The notes under the pieces are model-generated. The model was not told where the DNA came from. It worked only from the letters and a program-made list of their open reading frames with translations, and searched no databases. 64,000 bases of DNA. It comes from Paenibacillus soyae (GTDB lineage: Bacteria; Bacillota; Bacilli; Paenibacillales; Paenibacillaceae). Where the stretch lies: assembly GCF_024623455.1 (NCBI RefSeq), contig NZ_JANIPJ010000007.1:62001-126000 (forward strand). Direction: 5' to 3'. Position numbers and translations under genes: made by a program. This document shows positions 8,455 through 18,504 of this stretch, one piece after another. The stretch's first letter is position 1; every line of letters starts with the position of its first letter.

Positions 8455-8697
8455 ATGAAGGCAACCGTCTACGTCACGATCAAGGAAAACGTATTGGATC
8501 CGCAAGGTACCGCAGTGCAAGGCGCGCTTCATTCCATGGGATTCGCGGAAGTGGGCAAAGTGCGCATCGGCAAGTACCTCGAAGTCGAGCTCGACACGAA
8601 CGACCGCGCGGAAGCGGAAGCGCGTCTGAAGGTCATGTGCGAGAAGCTGTTGGCGAACACGGTCGTTGAAGATTACCGCTTTGAGCTGGAGGGATAA
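8455..8697 (+). CDS. purS: FGAM synthase subunit PurS
   Basis: An 80-residue protein starting at the ATG at 8455 behind ATCAGGAGGC; a longer frame reaching back into purC is a mirror of that gene. PurS is the small bridging subunit of the three-part formylglycinamidine synthase PurSQL of Gram-positive bacteria, holding PurQ to PurL so ammonia can be channelled. The sequence shows the family pattern: ATVYVTIKENVLDPQG at the start, MGFAEVGKVRIGKYLEVEL in the middle, and CEKLLANTVVEDY near the end. purQ begins 3 bases after the stop. Confidence 0.97.
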   Translation: MKATVYVTIKENVLDPQGTAVQGALHSMGFAEVGKVRIGKYLEVELDTNDRAEAEARLKVMCEKLLANTVVEDYRFELEG

Positions 8698-8700
8698 GAG

Positions 8701-9396
8701 ATGAAGTTTGCCGTACTCGTATTTCCGGGCTCCAACTGCGACATCGACTGCTACAAAGCGGTAGAGTCCACGATCGGCCAAGAGGTCGACTACGTGTGGC
8801 ACACCGCGACGGACCTGTCCGCGTACGACGCCATCCTGGTGCCGGGCGGCTTCTCCTATGGCGACTACCTGCGCTGCGGCGCGATCGCCCAATTCGCGAA
8901 CGTGATGAGCGAAGTGAAAAAAGCGGCCGAGCAAGGCAAGTTCATTCTCGGCATCTGCAACGGCTTCCAGATCCTGACGGAAGCGGGCCTTCTGCCTGGC
9001 GCCCTGATTCGCAACACGGAACTGAAGTTCCGCTGCCATGCGCAAGCTCTTGAAGTGGCGAACAACAATACCGCTTTTACGAACCAATACTCGCAAGGCG
9101 AGATCATCAATATTCCGATCGCCCACGGCGAAGGCAACTACTTCTGCGACGACGCGACGCTAGCCGAGCTGAAGGCGAACAACCAAATCGTGTTCCGCTA
9201 CGCGGGCGACACGAATCCGAACGGCTCCGTGGAAAATATCGCGGGCATCAGCAACAAAGCGGGCAACGTGGTCGGCATGATGCCACATCCGGAGCGGGCG
9301 GTTAGTCAGCTGCTCGGGTCGGAAGACGGCACACGGATGTTTACATCGATTTTGAATGCATGGAGGGAACAACATGGCGCAGCAGTTAACGGCTAA
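8701..9396 (+). CDS. purQ: FGAM synthase glutaminase subunit PurQ
   Basis: A 231-residue class I glutamine amidotransferase supplying ammonia to PurL. It starts with [19 protein letters not shown]. The nucleophile elbow is [10 protein letters not shown], with Cys catalytic, and the His-Glu pair lies in MMPHPERAV. The length is typical for the separate PurQ of Firmicutes. The gene's last 23 bases overlap the start of purL in another frame, a tight coupling fitting a fixed subunit ratio. Confidence 0.98.
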   Translation: MKFAVLVFPGSNCDIDCYKAVESTIGQEVDYVWHTATDLSAYDAILVPGGFSYGDYLRCGAIAQFANVMSEVKKAAEQGKFILGICNGFQILTEAGLLPGALIRNTELKFRCHAQALEVANNNTAFTNQYSQGEIINIPIAHGEGNYFCDDATLAELKANNQIVFRYAGDTNPNGSVENIAGISNKAGNVVGMMPHPERAVSQLLGSEDGTRMFTSILNAWREQHGAAVNG

Positions 9397-11617
9397 GGAG
9401 CCGACGGCGGAACAAATCGCGGATCAACGCATCTACACGCAATTCGGCGTGACGGACCATGAATACGAACTGATTTGCGGCTTCCTGGGCCGCAAGCCGA
9501 ACTACACGGAGATCGGCGTGTTCAGCGTCATGTGGTCGGAGCATTGCTCGTACAAAAACTCCAAGCCGATCCTGAAGAAGTTCCCGATCACGGGTCCTCG
9601 CGTCCTGATGGGACCGGGCGAAGGCGCGGGCATCGTCGACATCGGCGACAACCAAGCCGTCGTGTTCAAGATCGAATCGCATAACCATCCGTCCGCGGTC
9701 GAGCCTTATCAAGGTGCGGCGACCGGCGTGGGCGGCATCATTCGCGATATTTTCTCCATGGGCGCTCGCCCTGTCGCTCTGCTGAACAGCCTTCGCTTCG
9801 GCAACCTGAACAACGACCGCGTGAAGTACCTGTTCGAGAACGTCGTCAGCGGCATCGCCGGCTACGGCAACTGCATCGGCATTCCGACGGTTGCGGGCGA
9901 AGTCATGTTCGACGAAAGCTACGAAGGCAACCCGCTCGTCAACGCGATGTGCGTAGGCCTCATCGATCACGATAAAATCCAGCGCGGCGTCGCCAAAGGC
10001 GTAGGCAACCCGGTCTTCTACGTCGGCCCGGCAACCGGCCGCGACGGCATCCACGGCGCGACCTTCGCTTCCGTTGAATTGTCCGAAGAATCCGAAGAGA
10101 AACGCACCGCGGTCCAAGTCGGCGATCCGTTCATGGAGAAGCTGGTTATGGAAGCGACGCTCGAGCTGATCAACTCCGGCATCGTCCTCGGCATTCAGGA
10201 CATGGGCGCGGCAGGTCTGACTTGCTCCAGCGCCGAGATGGCGTCCAAAGCGGGCAATGGCCTCGAGCTGTACCTCGACGAGGTTCCTCAGCGCGAGACG
10301 GGCATGACGCCTTACGAAATGATGCTGTCCGAGTCGCAGGAGCGCATGCTCTTCGTCGTCGAGCCTCAGCATGAGGCGCAGGCGAAAGAAATTTTCGACC
10401 GTTGGGGCATCATCTGCGCGAAGGTCGGCAAAGTAACGGACGACGGCCGTCTCCGTCTGTTCCACCAAGGCGAAGAAGTGGCCGACATGCCGGTTAAAGC
10501 GCTCGTCGACGAGTGCCCGGTTTACAACAAGCCATCCGCAGAGCCTGCTTATTTCCGCGAGAGCGCTTCGGTCGATACGGCTGCTTTCGAGGAAATTACC
10601 GATCTGAACGGCGCGCTGGAGAAGGTGCTCGCTTCCCCTACGGTGGCAAGCAAAGAGTGGGTTTACAACCAATACGACTACATGGTTCGTACGAATACGG
10701 CCGTTCAACCGGGCTCCGACGCCGCAGTCGTGACGATCGACGGCACGCGCAAAGCGCTGGCGATGACGACGGACTGTAACGGACGTTACGTATACTTGGA
10801 TCCTGAGATGGGCGGACGCATCGCGGTAGCGGAAGCGGCGCGCAACATCGTGTGCTCCGGCGCCGAGCCGCTCGCGATCACGGACAACCTGAACTTCGGC
10901 AACCCGGAGAAGCCGGAAGTGTTCTGGCAGCTCGAGAAGTCCGCGGACGGCATGTCCGAGGCTTGCGTAAAGCTGGATACGCCGGTTATCGGCGGCAACG
11001 TCAGCTTGTACAACGAGAACGCCAAAGGCGCGATCTACCCGACGCCGGTAATCGGCATGGTCGGTCTGGTTCACGACATTGATCATATTACAACGCAAAA
11101 ATTCAAAGCCGAAGGCGACGTTATTGTGCTAATCGGCGAAACAAAAGCCGAGTTCGGCGGAAGCGAACTGCAATACGTGTTGAACGGCGCTCCATCCGGC
11201 CGTCCTCCGGTCATCGATCTCGACGTGGAGAAGAAGGTGCAAGGCGCGGTTCTTGGCGCCATCCAGAAAGGCCTCGTCGCTTCGGCGCATGACCTCTCCG
11301 AAGGCGGCATCGCGGCGGCGATCGCGGAATCTTGCATTAGCGGCGGCATCGGCGCAAACGTATCGCTGACTAGCGACCTGCGTCCGGATCACCTGCTGTT
11401 CAGCGAATCCCAATCCCGAATTCTGCTGTCGGCGAAGCCGGATCAAGCGGATGCTTTGACGGCTTGGCTGTCGGAGCAAGGCGTCGCTCACGCGACTATC
11501 GGTACGGTTACAGGCAGCAATCTGACCATCAACGTTAACGGCAAAGCCGGCATCAACGCGCCGGTACAACAACTGGAGAAGGTTTGGAAGGATGCGATTC
11601 CATGTCTCATGAAGTAA
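9374..11617 (+). CDS. purL: FGAM synthase large subunit PurL (short form)
   Basis: A 747-residue ATP-dependent synthase that turns FGAR into FGAM with ammonia from PurQ. The start chosen is the ATG at 9374, giving [25 protein letters not shown] precedes it, and TTG codons upstream add nothing conserved. Signatures include [38 protein letters not shown] and [17 protein letters not shown] in the first half, and [30 protein letters not shown] and [17 protein letters not shown] in the second. The size is that of small PurL, which needs PurS and PurQ. Its 3' end overlaps purF by 16 bases. Confidence 0.98.
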   Translation: MAQQLTAKEPTAEQIADQRIYTQFGVTDHEYELICGFLGRKPNYTEIGVFSVMWSEHCSYKNSKPILKKFPITGPRVLMGPGEGAGIVDIGDNQAVVFKIESHNHPSAVEPYQGAATGVGGIIRDIFSMGARPVALLNSLRFGNLNNDRVKYLFENVVSGIAGYGNCIGIPTVAGEVMFDESYEGNPLVNAMCVGLIDHDKIQRGVAKGVGNPVFYVGPATGRDGIHGATFASVELSEESEEKRTAVQVGDPFMEKLVMEATLELINSGIVLGIQDMGAAGLTCSSAEMASKAGNGLELYLDEVPQRETGMTPYEMMLSESQERMLFVVEPQHEAQAKEIFDRWGIICAKVGKVTDDGRLRLFHQGEEVADMPVKALVDECPVYNKPSAEPAYFRESASVDTAAFEEITDLNGALEKVLASPTVASKEWVYNQYDYMVRTNTAVQPGSDAAVVTIDGTRKALAMTTDCNGRYVYLDPEMGGRIAVAEAARNIVCSGAEPLAITDNLNFGNPEKPEVFWQLEKSADGMSEACVKLDTPVIGGNVSLYNENAKGAIYPTPVIGMVGLVHDIDHITTQKFKAEGDVIVLIGETKAEFGGSELQYVLNGAPSGRPPVIDLDVEKKVQGAVLGAIQKGLVASAHDLSEGGIAAAIAESCISGGIGANVSLTSDLRPDHLLFSESQSRILLSAKPDQADALTAWLSEQGVAHATIGTVTGSNLTINVNGKAGINAPVQQLEKVWKDAIPCLMK

Positions 11618-13083
11618 CGGACCGACCTTTGCTTTGGACAGGCAATCACTATAACGAAGGCATTGGCCGCGACGATATTTTCGATAAGCTGCGGGAGGAG
11701 TGCGGGGTGTTCGGCGTGTTCGGACATCCCGACGCTGCGGGCTTGTCGTATTACGGCCTGCATGCGCTGCAGCACCGCGGCGAAGAAAGCTCCGGCATCT
11801 GCACGGTCGATTCGCGCGACAACGGCAAATTCGCTTACCACCGCGGTATGGGCCTCGTCAAGGAAGTATTCGACAAGGAGAATTTGGATCGCCTCTCCGG
11901 GGACCGCTCCATCGGACACGTGCGTTATTCGACTTCCGGGGCAAGCCACCTTGGCAACGCGCAGCCGCTGATCTTCCGTTATCGCGACGGAGACCTCGCC
12001 GTGGCGACGAACGGCAACATCGTGAACGCGCCGGAAATCCGCCGCGAGCTTGAGATGAGCGGCTCCATCTTCCAGACGTCCAGCGACACCGAGGTTATCG
12101 CGCATCTGATCGCGCGTTCGCCGAAGGATTTCGTGGCGGCGGCGAAGGAAGCTTTGCAGCGCATCGTCGGTGGCTTCGCGTTCCTCATCATGACGAACGA
12201 CAAGCTGCTGGTCGCGTCGGATCCGCACGGTCTGCGTCCGCTGGCGATGGGCCGTCTCGGCGACAGCTACGTGTTCGCTTCCGAGACGTGCGCGTTTGAA
12301 ACGATCGGAGCGGAGTATGTGCGCGACGTTCAGCCGGGCGAGCTGCTTATTCTCGACGAGAACGGCCTGACCGTGGATCGGTACGCCGAGATCGAGCGCC
12401 GCGCGACGTGCGCGATGGAGTACATTTACTTCGCGCGTCCGGACAGCGACATTAACGGCATCAACATCCATTCCGCGCGCAAGCGCATGGGCCAACAGCT
12501 CGCATCGGAATCGTTCGTGGACGCGGACGTCGTAACGGGCGTGCCGGATTCCAGTATTTCCGCCGCCATCGGCTTCGCGGAGCAGACGGGCATTCCTTAC
12601 GAGCTTGGCCTCATCAAAAATAAATATACCGGACGCACCTTCATCCAGCCTTCCCAAGAGCTTCGCGAGAAGGGCGTGAAGATGAAGCTGTCCGCCGTCC
12701 GCAAAGTGGTGGAGGGCAAACGCGTCGTCATGATCGACGACTCCATTGTCCGGGGCACGACGTCGCGCCGTATCGTCAACCTGCTGCGCGAAGCGGGTGC
12801 GACGGAGGTGCACGTGCGCATCACGTCGCCGCCGTTCAAGAATCCTTGCTATTACGGCATCGATACGCCGGACCGCAAGGAGCTGATCGCCTCCTACCGC
12901 ACGGTGGAGGAGATCCGCAAGGAAATTAACGCGGATTCGCTCGCGTTCCTCACGGACGAAGGCTTCGTCGAATCGGTCGGCGGCAACGACGGCGCGTATA
13001 ACCGCGGCATGTGTCTCGCCTGCTTCGACAACGACTATCCGACGCCGGTGAACGAAGAGTCGGATAAGAGCTGCAGCTGCTAG
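11602..13083 (+). CDS. purF: Amidophosphoribosyltransferase PurF
   Basis: A 493-residue enzyme for the committed step, PRPP plus glutamine to phosphoribosylamine. The ATG at 11602 lies 9 bases after GGAAGGA inside the end of purL. A propeptide of about 35 residues precedes ECGVFGVFG; self-cleavage before that Cys exposes the catalytic N-terminal cysteine, as in B. subtilis. The PRPP-binding loop is [15 protein letters not shown]. Cysteines placed for an oxygen-sensitive 4Fe-4S cluster occur at RATCAMEY and at MCLACF near the C-terminus, with a final KSCSC. A 104-base gap follows before purM. Confidence 0.97.
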   Translation: MSHEVTDRPLLWTGNHYNEGIGRDDIFDKLREECGVFGVFGHPDAAGLSYYGLHALQHRGEESSGICTVDSRDNGKFAYHRGMGLVKEVFDKENLDRLSGDRSIGHVRYSTSGASHLGNAQPLIFRYRDGDLAVATNGNIVNAPEIRRELEMSGSIFQTSSDTEVIAHLIARSPKDFVAAAKEALQRIVGGFAFLIMTNDKLLVASDPHGLRPLAMGRLGDSYVFASETCAFETIGAEYVRDVQPGELLILDENGLTVDRYAEIERRATCAMEYIYFARPDSDINGINIHSARKRMGQQLASESFVDADVVTGVPDSSISAAIGFAEQTGIPYELGLIKNKYTGRTFIQPSQELREKGVKMKLSAVRKVVEGKRVVMIDDSIVRGTTSRRIVNLLREAGATEVHVRITSPPFKNPCYYGIDTPDRKELIASYRTVEEIRKEINADSLAFLTDEGFVESVGGNDGAYNRGMCLACFDNDYPTPVNEESDKSCSC

Positions 13084-13187
13084 GCTGGAGCGAGCGCAGA
13101 CAATTAACATCCTAGCGTTATGAGCGCCTTCAATGCGCCATAACGCACCATATAGCCTCAACAGATCCAAATAAGGAGTGGACCCAT

Positions 13188-14231
13188 TTGTCAGAAGCGT
13201 ACAAGAAAGCCGGCGTCGACATTGCCGCGGGCAATGAAGCCGTCGAACGGATGAAGAAGCATGTGAAGAGAACGTACCGTCCGGAGGTGCTGGCGGAGCT
13301 GGGCGGCTTCGGCGGCTTGTTCGCCCTGAACAAGGACAAGTACGAGGAGCCGGTGCTCGTGTCGGGAACGGACGGCGTCGGCACGAAGCTGATGCTCGCG
13401 TTCGCGATGGACAAGCATGACACGATCGGCATCGACGCGGTGGCGATGTGCGTGAACGACATTATCGTGCAAGGCGCGGAGCCGCTGTTCTTCCTTGATT
13501 ACCTCGCGACGGGCAAAGTCGTTCCGGAGAAAATCGAGGCGATCGTGAAGGGCATCTCCGAAGGCTGCGTGCAGTCGGGCTGCTCCTTGATCGGCGGCGA
13601 AACCGCCGAAATGCCGGGCATGTACTCCGAAGACGAATACGATATCGGCGGATTCACCGTCGGCATCGTCGACAAGAAGAAGATGATCGACGGCTCCACG
13701 ATTGCCCCGGGCGACGTGGTTCTGGGCTTCGCGTCGAGCGGCATCCACAGCAATGGCTTCTCGCTCGTACGCCGCCTTCTTCTGCAGGAAGCCGGCTATA
13801 CGCTGGATCAACAACTTGAAGAGCTGGGCGGAGCGAAGCTCGGCGACGTCCTGCTCGAGCCTACGCGTATTTACGTGAAGCAGGCTTTGGGCCTGATCGA
13901 GAAGGTCAATGTCAAAGGCATGGCGCACATTACGGGCGGCGGCTTCATCGAGAACATCCCGCGCGTCCTCCCGGACGGCGTGAACGTGGAAATCGATTAC
14001 GGCTCCTGGCCGATTCTGCCGATCTTCAGCCTCATGCAGCAAAAAGGAAATATTAGCAACCGCGACATGTTCACGACGTTCAACATGGGCATCGGTCTTG
14101 TCATCGTGGTACCGGAAGAGCAGGCGGAGCAAGCGATCTCGGCGGCCGCCGAGCTGGGCGAAAAAGCCTATCGCATCGGGCGCGTAACCGAGGGAAGCCG
14201 CATCGTGACGTTCCAGGGAGCTGACGTGTAA
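13188..14231 (+). CDS. purM: Phosphoribosylformylglycinamidine cyclo-ligase PurM (AIR synthetase)
   Basis: A 347-residue enzyme closing the imidazole ring of AIR from FGAM with ATP. The start codon is TTG at 13188, chosen because AAGGAGTG lies about 10 bases upstream and the protein then begins [23 protein letters not shown] like its relatives; no ATG is nearby. Motifs include [48 protein letters not shown] and [18 protein letters not shown]. The stop overlaps the purN start by one base (TAATG). Confidence 0.97.
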   Translation: MSEAYKKAGVDIAAGNEAVERMKKHVKRTYRPEVLAELGGFGGLFALNKDKYEEPVLVSGTDGVGTKLMLAFAMDKHDTIGIDAVAMCVNDIIVQGAEPLFFLDYLATGKVVPEKIEAIVKGISEGCVQSGCSLIGGETAEMPGMYSEDEYDIGGFTVGIVDKKKMIDGSTIAPGDVVLGFASSGIHSNGFSLVRRLLLQEAGYTLDQQLEELGGAKLGDVLLEPTRIYVKQALGLIEKVNVKGMAHITGGGFIENIPRVLPDGVNVEIDYGSWPILPIFSLMQQKGNISNRDMFTTFNMGIGLVIVVPEEQAEQAISAAAELGEKAYRIGRVTEGSRIVTFQGADV

Positions 14232-14842
14232 TGGCGGCGCTTCGCATCGCGGTCTTCGCTTCGGGACAAGGCACGAACTTCCAGGCGATAGCGGATGCGG
14301 TGCGGGAGGGGAAGCTCGATGTCAGCATCGAGCTTCTTGTCTGTGACAAGCCTTCTGCGCCTGTAATCGAGCGCGCTGTCCATGCGGGCGTAGAGACGTA
14401 CGTGTTCAAGCCGAAGGACTTTCCATCACGCGAAGCCTATGAAACGGTCATCCTGGAGGAGCTGCGCAAGCGGGAGGTCGATCTAATCGTGCTCGCGGGC
14501 TATATGCGCATTCTCACCCCTGCGCTCGTCGAACCGTATGAAGGCCGTATGATCAATATTCATCCGTCGCTCCTCCCGTCGTTCCCCGGCATCAACGCGA
14601 TCGGACAAGCTTTGGAGCATGGCGTCAAAGTAACCGGCGTCACCGTTCACTACGTGGATGGAGGACTTGACAGCGGACCGATCATCGCGCAGACGGCAGT
14701 CGTCATCCGGGAAGAGGATACGGAGGACTCGCTTGCCGCTCGTATCCACGAGGCGGAGCAGGAGCTGTATCCGCGTGTTGTCGGCCAAATTGCTCAAGGG
14801 CTGGTTACGGTCGAAGGACGCAAAGTGACCGTTCGCGGCTAA
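14231..14842 (+). CDS. purN: Phosphoribosylglycinamide formyltransferase PurN
   Basis: A 203-residue enzyme transferring the formyl group of 10-formyltetrahydrofolate to GAR. It starts IAVFASGQGTNFQAIADA, the GAR-binding loop. The active-site strand INIHPSLLPSFPGINA carries the Asn-His pair, and GVTVHYVDGGLDSGPIIAQ carries the catalytic Asp. The length is normal. It begins within the last base of the purM stop codon, so reinitiation is likely. Confidence 0.97.
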   Translation: MAALRIAVFASGQGTNFQAIADAVREGKLDVSIELLVCDKPSAPVIERAVHAGVETYVFKPKDFPSREAYETVILEELRKREVDLIVLAGYMRILTPALVEPYEGRMINIHPSLLPSFPGINAIGQALEHGVKVTGVTVHYVDGGLDSGPIIAQTAVVIREEDTEDSLAARIHEAEQELYPRVVGQIAQGLVTVEGRKVTVRG

Positions 14843-14895
14843 CATAGAATATTAGTTTTTTACACCATTTTATGAACAATTAGGAGGAAGCTGAA

Positions 14896-16443
14896 GTGGC
14901 AATTCGCAGAGCGTTGATCAGCGTGTCCGACAAGACGGGCATCGTGGAGTTTTCAAGAGAATTGGCAAGCCAGGGCGTTCAAATCATTTCGACGGGGGGC
15001 ACGTTCAGCCTCCTGCAGAAGGAAGGCGTGCCGGTCATCGGCATCTCCGACGTGACGGGCTTCCCGGAAATTTTGGACGGCCGCGTCAAGACGCTGCACC
15101 CGGCCGTACATAGCGGTCTTCTGGCCGTTCGCGATTACGAAGAGCATCAGAAAGCGATGAAAGAGCTTGGACTGGACTACATCGATCTCGTGATCGTCAA
15201 CCTGTATCCATTCAAGGAAACGATCGCGAAGCCGGACGTGACGTACGAGGACGCCATCGAGAATATCGATATCGGCGGACCGACGATGCTTCGTTCCGCG
15301 GCGAAGAACCATGCTTTCGTCACGGTTGTCGTAGACGCGAACGACTACGCGGCCGTCCTCGAAGAAGTGAAAGCGCAAGGCGACACGACGCTCGAGACGC
15401 GCAAACGTCTCGCCGCGAAAGTATTCCGTCACACGTCCTCCTACGACGCGCTCATCTCCGATTACTTGAGCAAGCAAGTCGGCGAGCCGCTGCCTGAATC
15501 GTACACCGTTACTTACGAAAAGGTGCAGGAGCTTCGCTATGGAGAGAACCCGCATCAGAAAGCCGCATTCTACCGCAAGCCGCTCGCGGCGTCCGGCAAC
15601 GTGACGACGGCGGAGCAGCTGCACGGCAAAGAGCTTTCCTACAACAATATCAACGACGCGAACGCGGCGCTCGCCATTCTGAAGGAATTCGACGAGCCGG
15701 CCGTTGTCGCGGTCAAGCATATGAACCCTTGCGGAGTGGGCATCGGCGCTACGATCCATGAAGCCTACCAGAAAGCGTACGAAGCCGATCCAACGTCGAT
15801 TTTCGGCGGCATCGTGGCAGCGAACCGTACGATTGGCGCGGAAACGGCGGAGCTGCTCGGCAGCATTTTCCTGGAGATCATCATCGCTCCCGACTTCACG
15901 CCGGAGGCGCTGGACATTCTGACGAAGAAGAAAAACATCCGTCTCATGAAGCTGGGCGAGCTGACTGCCGCGGCAGAACGGAAGCCGGAGTGGGTCGTGA
16001 CTTCCGTAGACGGAGGCATGCTCGTACAGGAAAGCGACGTTCACAGCATCACCGAAGCCGACCTGAAGGTCGTCACGAACCGCAAGCCGACCGAAGAAGA
16101 GCTGAAGCAGCTTCTGTTCGGCTGGAAGGTCGTTAAGCATGTGAAGTCGAACGCGATTTTGCTGGCGAAGGACGACATGACAGTCGGCGTTGGCGCAGGC
16201 CAGATGAACCGCGTAGGCGCGGCTCGCATCGCGATTGAGCAAGCAGGCGAGAAAGCGGCGGGCTCCGTGTTGGCTTCCGACGCGTTCTTCCCGATGGGCG
16301 ACACGGTCGAGCTGGCAGCAAAAGCGGGCATCACGGCCATCATTCAGCCGGGCGGATCGATCAAGGACGAAGAGTCGATCGCGGCCGCGAACGCGAACAA
16401 CATCGCGATGGTGTTCACAAGCGTACGTCATTTCAAACATTAA
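14896..16443 (+). CDS. purH: Bifunctional AICAR transformylase / IMP cyclohydrolase PurH
   Basis: A 515-residue enzyme for the last two steps to IMP. The start is GTG at 14896 behind TAGGAGGAAGC. Residues about 1-145 form the methylglyoxal-synthase-like cyclohydrolase domain ([45 protein letters not shown]). The rest is the AICAR transformylase domain with [26 protein letters not shown], the [11 protein letters not shown] loop and [19 protein letters not shown]. It lies 53 bases after purN and 24 bases before purD. Confidence 0.98.
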   Translation: MAIRRALISVSDKTGIVEFSRELASQGVQIISTGGTFSLLQKEGVPVIGISDVTGFPEILDGRVKTLHPAVHSGLLAVRDYEEHQKAMKELGLDYIDLVIVNLYPFKETIAKPDVTYEDAIENIDIGGPTMLRSAAKNHAFVTVVVDANDYAAVLEEVKAQGDTTLETRKRLAAKVFRHTSSYDALISDYLSKQVGEPLPESYTVTYEKVQELRYGENPHQKAAFYRKPLAASGNVTTAEQLHGKELSYNNINDANAALAILKEFDEPAVVAVKHMNPCGVGIGATIHEAYQKAYEADPTSIFGGIVAANRTIGAETAELLGSIFLEIIIAPDFTPEALDILTKKKNIRLMKLGELTAAAERKPEWVVTSVDGGMLVQESDVHSITEADLKVVTNRKPTEEELKQLLFGWKVVKHVKSNAILLAKDDMTVGVGAGQMNRVGAARIAIEQAGEKAAGSVLASDAFFPMGDTVELAAKAGITAIIQPGGSIKDEESIAAANANNIAMVFTSVRHFKH

Positions 16444-16467
16444 TCGATAAGCAGGGGGATAAAAAAG

Positions 16468-17733
16468 ATGCGAATTCTGGTTATTGGCGGAGGCGGACGC
16501 GAGCACGCGATTTGCTGGGCGCTCAAGAAAAGCGAGAAGGTGAAGGAGCTGTTCTGCGCTCCGGGCAACGCGGGCATCGCTAAGCTCGCGGAATGCGTGC
16601 CGATCGCGGTTTCGCAGTTCGACGAGCTGACTCGATTCGCGAAGGAAGCGTCCATCGACCTCGTGTTCGTCGGACCTGACGATCCGCTTGCCGACGGCAT
16701 CGTGGACGCGTTCGAAGCGGCTGGCATTCCGGCTTTCGGCCCGGACAAGAAAGCGGCGGAAATCGAAGGCAGCAAAATTTTTATGAAAAACCTGCTGAAA
16801 AAATACAATATCCCGACGGCGAAATACGAGACGTTCACGGATTACGAGACGGCGCTGGCCTATCTCAAGCAGCAAGCTACTCCAATCGTCATTAAAGCGG
16901 ACGGACTGGCGGCAGGCAAGGGCGTCACTGTCGCCGCTACGATGGAAGAGGCGGAGAAGGCGCTGCGCGAGGCGATGGTGGACAAAGTGTTCGGAGACGC
17001 CGGTAACCAAATCGTCATCGAAGAGTTCCTCGAAGGGCAAGAGATGTCCATCCTTGCTTTCGTTGACGGCGAAACCGTGAAGCCGATGGTACCGGCTCAG
17101 GACCATAAGGCCGTGTTCGACGGCGACAAAGGCCCGAATACCGGGGGCATGGGGACATATACGCCGCTTCCGCATATCGACCCAAGCATTATCGAAGACG
17201 CGATCGTCAACATCATTAACCCGACGGCGAAAGCGATGGTCAGCGAAGGCCGCCCATTCCGCGGCGTCCTGTTCGCCGGACTCATGATCACGAAGGACGG
17301 TCCGAAGACGATCGAATTCAACGCTCGCATGGGCGATCCGGAGACGCAAGTCGTGCTGCCAAGGCTGAAGACCGACCTCGTCGACATCGTTCTGGCCGCG
17401 ATGAACGGCCGTCTCGGCGAGCTGAACATCGAATGGAGCGAAGAAGCCGCAGTCTGCGTCGTAGCCGCGTCCGAAGGCTACCCGGTTTCCTATCCGAAGG
17501 GCCGCGTCATCACGGGCATCGCCGACGCCGAAGCGCAAGGCGCGCTCGTGTTCCACGCCGGAACGGCGATGAAGGACGGCGAGCTCGTGACGAGCGGCGG
17601 ACGAGTGCTCGGAATTGTGGGCCGAGGCCGCGACATCGCGGAAGCGCGGGCAAGAGCATACGAAGCCGTCAGCGTCATTCATTTCGAAGGCAAGCAGAAT
17701 CGGACGGATATTGCCGCGAAGGCGCTTCGTTAA
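16468..17733 (+). CDS. purD: Phosphoribosylamine-glycine ligase PurD (GAR synthetase)
   Basis: A 421-residue ATP-grasp ligase joining glycine to phosphoribosylamine. The N-terminal motif is ILVIGGGGREHAICWAL. ATP-grasp elements include PIVIKADGLAAGKGVTVAATMEEA, VIEEFLEGQEMSILAFVDGE and the PurD signature EFNARMGDPETQVVLPRL. The last gene of the operon, it is followed by a strong terminator. The ATG follows CAGGGGGAT. Confidence 0.98.
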   Translation: MRILVIGGGGREHAICWALKKSEKVKELFCAPGNAGIAKLAECVPIAVSQFDELTRFAKEASIDLVFVGPDDPLADGIVDAFEAAGIPAFGPDKKAAEIEGSKIFMKNLLKKYNIPTAKYETFTDYETALAYLKQQATPIVIKADGLAAGKGVTVAATMEEAEKALREAMVDKVFGDAGNQIVIEEFLEGQEMSILAFVDGETVKPMVPAQDHKAVFDGDKGPNTGGMGTYTPLPHIDPSIIEDAIVNIINPTAKAMVSEGRPFRGVLFAGLMITKDGPKTIEFNARMGDPETQVVLPRLKTDLVDIVLAAMNGRLGELNIEWSEEAAVCVVAASEGYPVSYPKGRVITGIADAEAQGALVFHAGTAMKDGELVTSGGRVLGIVGRGRDIAEARARAYEAVSVIHFEGKQNRTDIAAKALR

Positions 17734-17787
17734 TCCTCCTTCAATAACATGGAGCATGCCGGATTCCACATCGTCATGCTCTAATGG

Positions 17788-17850
17788 AAGCCAGTTTCGA
17801 AAGCCTGTTTCTTGCAAGGACTCGTCCTTGCCGGAAAACTGGCTTTTTTT
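17788..17850 (+). terminator. Terminator of the purine operon
   Basis: AAGCCAGTTT (17788-17797) pairs with AAACTGGCTT before a run of seven T residues. An inner stem GCAAGGA/TCCTTGC makes it a long two-part hairpin. Confidence 0.88.
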
Positions 17851-18015
17851 GTTACAATAATTGGTAAAATGGGTGTTTGTACGGGCTTTATAAGTCCCTC
17901 GGTACACTATCCCATTGGCTCAGTCCTTGGTGTTTTTGCTGAGACGGTCAGTTGATCCTGGGGACAACGATAAAGACAGTTGCTGCTAACCAGCTTAACA
18001 ATTGATCCTCATACT

Positions 18016-18356
18016 GAGTCGAGGGATAGCGAGCCCGGTTGGGCCGAGGATATACCAGCTGAGTGGAGGGGATAGCGAGCCCGGTTGGGTCGAAGGTATA
18101 CCAGCTGAGTGGAGGGAATAGCGAGCCCGGTTGGGTCGAAGGTATACCAGCTGAGTGTAGGGGATAGCGAGCCCGGTTGGGCCGAGGATATACCAGCTGA
18201 GTGGAGGGGATAGCGAGCCCGGTTGGGTCGAAGGTATACCAGCTGAGCGTAGGGGATAGCGAGCCCGGTTGAGCGGAGGATATACCAGCTGAGTGTAGGG
18301 GATAGCGAGCCCGGTTGGGTCGAACATGTACTTCCTAAGTGAAAGGATAGTAAGCC
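18016..18356. repeat. Minisatellite of 46-bp tandem repeats (about 7.4 copies)
   Basis: Copies start at 18016 (45 bp), 18061, 18107, 18153, 18199, 18245 and 18291, with a decayed partial copy from 18337. The unit reads GAGTGGAGGGGATAGCGAG, CCCGGTTGGGTCGAAGG, TATACCAGCT. It holds a GGTATACC palindrome and a CAGCTG palindrome. Units 2, 3 and 5 are nearly identical; copies 1, 4 and 6 share the variant GAGGATATACC, so expansion by slippage or unequal exchange of pairs is likely. Unit length is not a multiple of three, so frames do not persist and the stretch is judged non-coding. The whole gene-free interval 17734-18504 holds only the pur terminator, this array and unremarkable flanks. Confidence 0.95.
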
Positions 18357-18504
18357 TTCAGTAGGAACAGGTCAATCCCCTCCTCCCTGAAGCATCAGCG
18401 CCGAAAACTGTCGCATCGTCTCGAATGGTGTTACTAATTTGTAACTCTCTTAACCTCCAAATCCACTATGATAGATTCATCAGCGGAAATAGAAGGTGGA
18501 AGGC

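Noticed and set aside
9386..11098. A 570-codon minus-strand frame opposite purL
   Set aside because: Mirror frame of a certain gene; low-complexity Arg/Val/Ala composition and no recognisable motif.
11488..13170. A 560-codon minus-strand frame opposite purF
   Set aside because: Same reason: antisense to PurF, no family pattern, no start signal.
14953..17907. A 984-codon minus-strand frame opposite purH and purD
   Set aside because: It lies exactly antisense to two certain genes, has the Arg/His/Asp-rich composition of a mirror frame caused by codon bias, and has no domain or ribosome site.
17995..18327. A 110-codon minus-strand frame across the 46-bp repeats
   Set aside because: The unit is not a multiple of three, so the frame reads each copy differently; no ribosome site and no conserved protein pattern.
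18016..18356. CRISPR array
   Set aside because: The units abut with no unique spacers and no cas genes are nearby; it is a tandem repeat.
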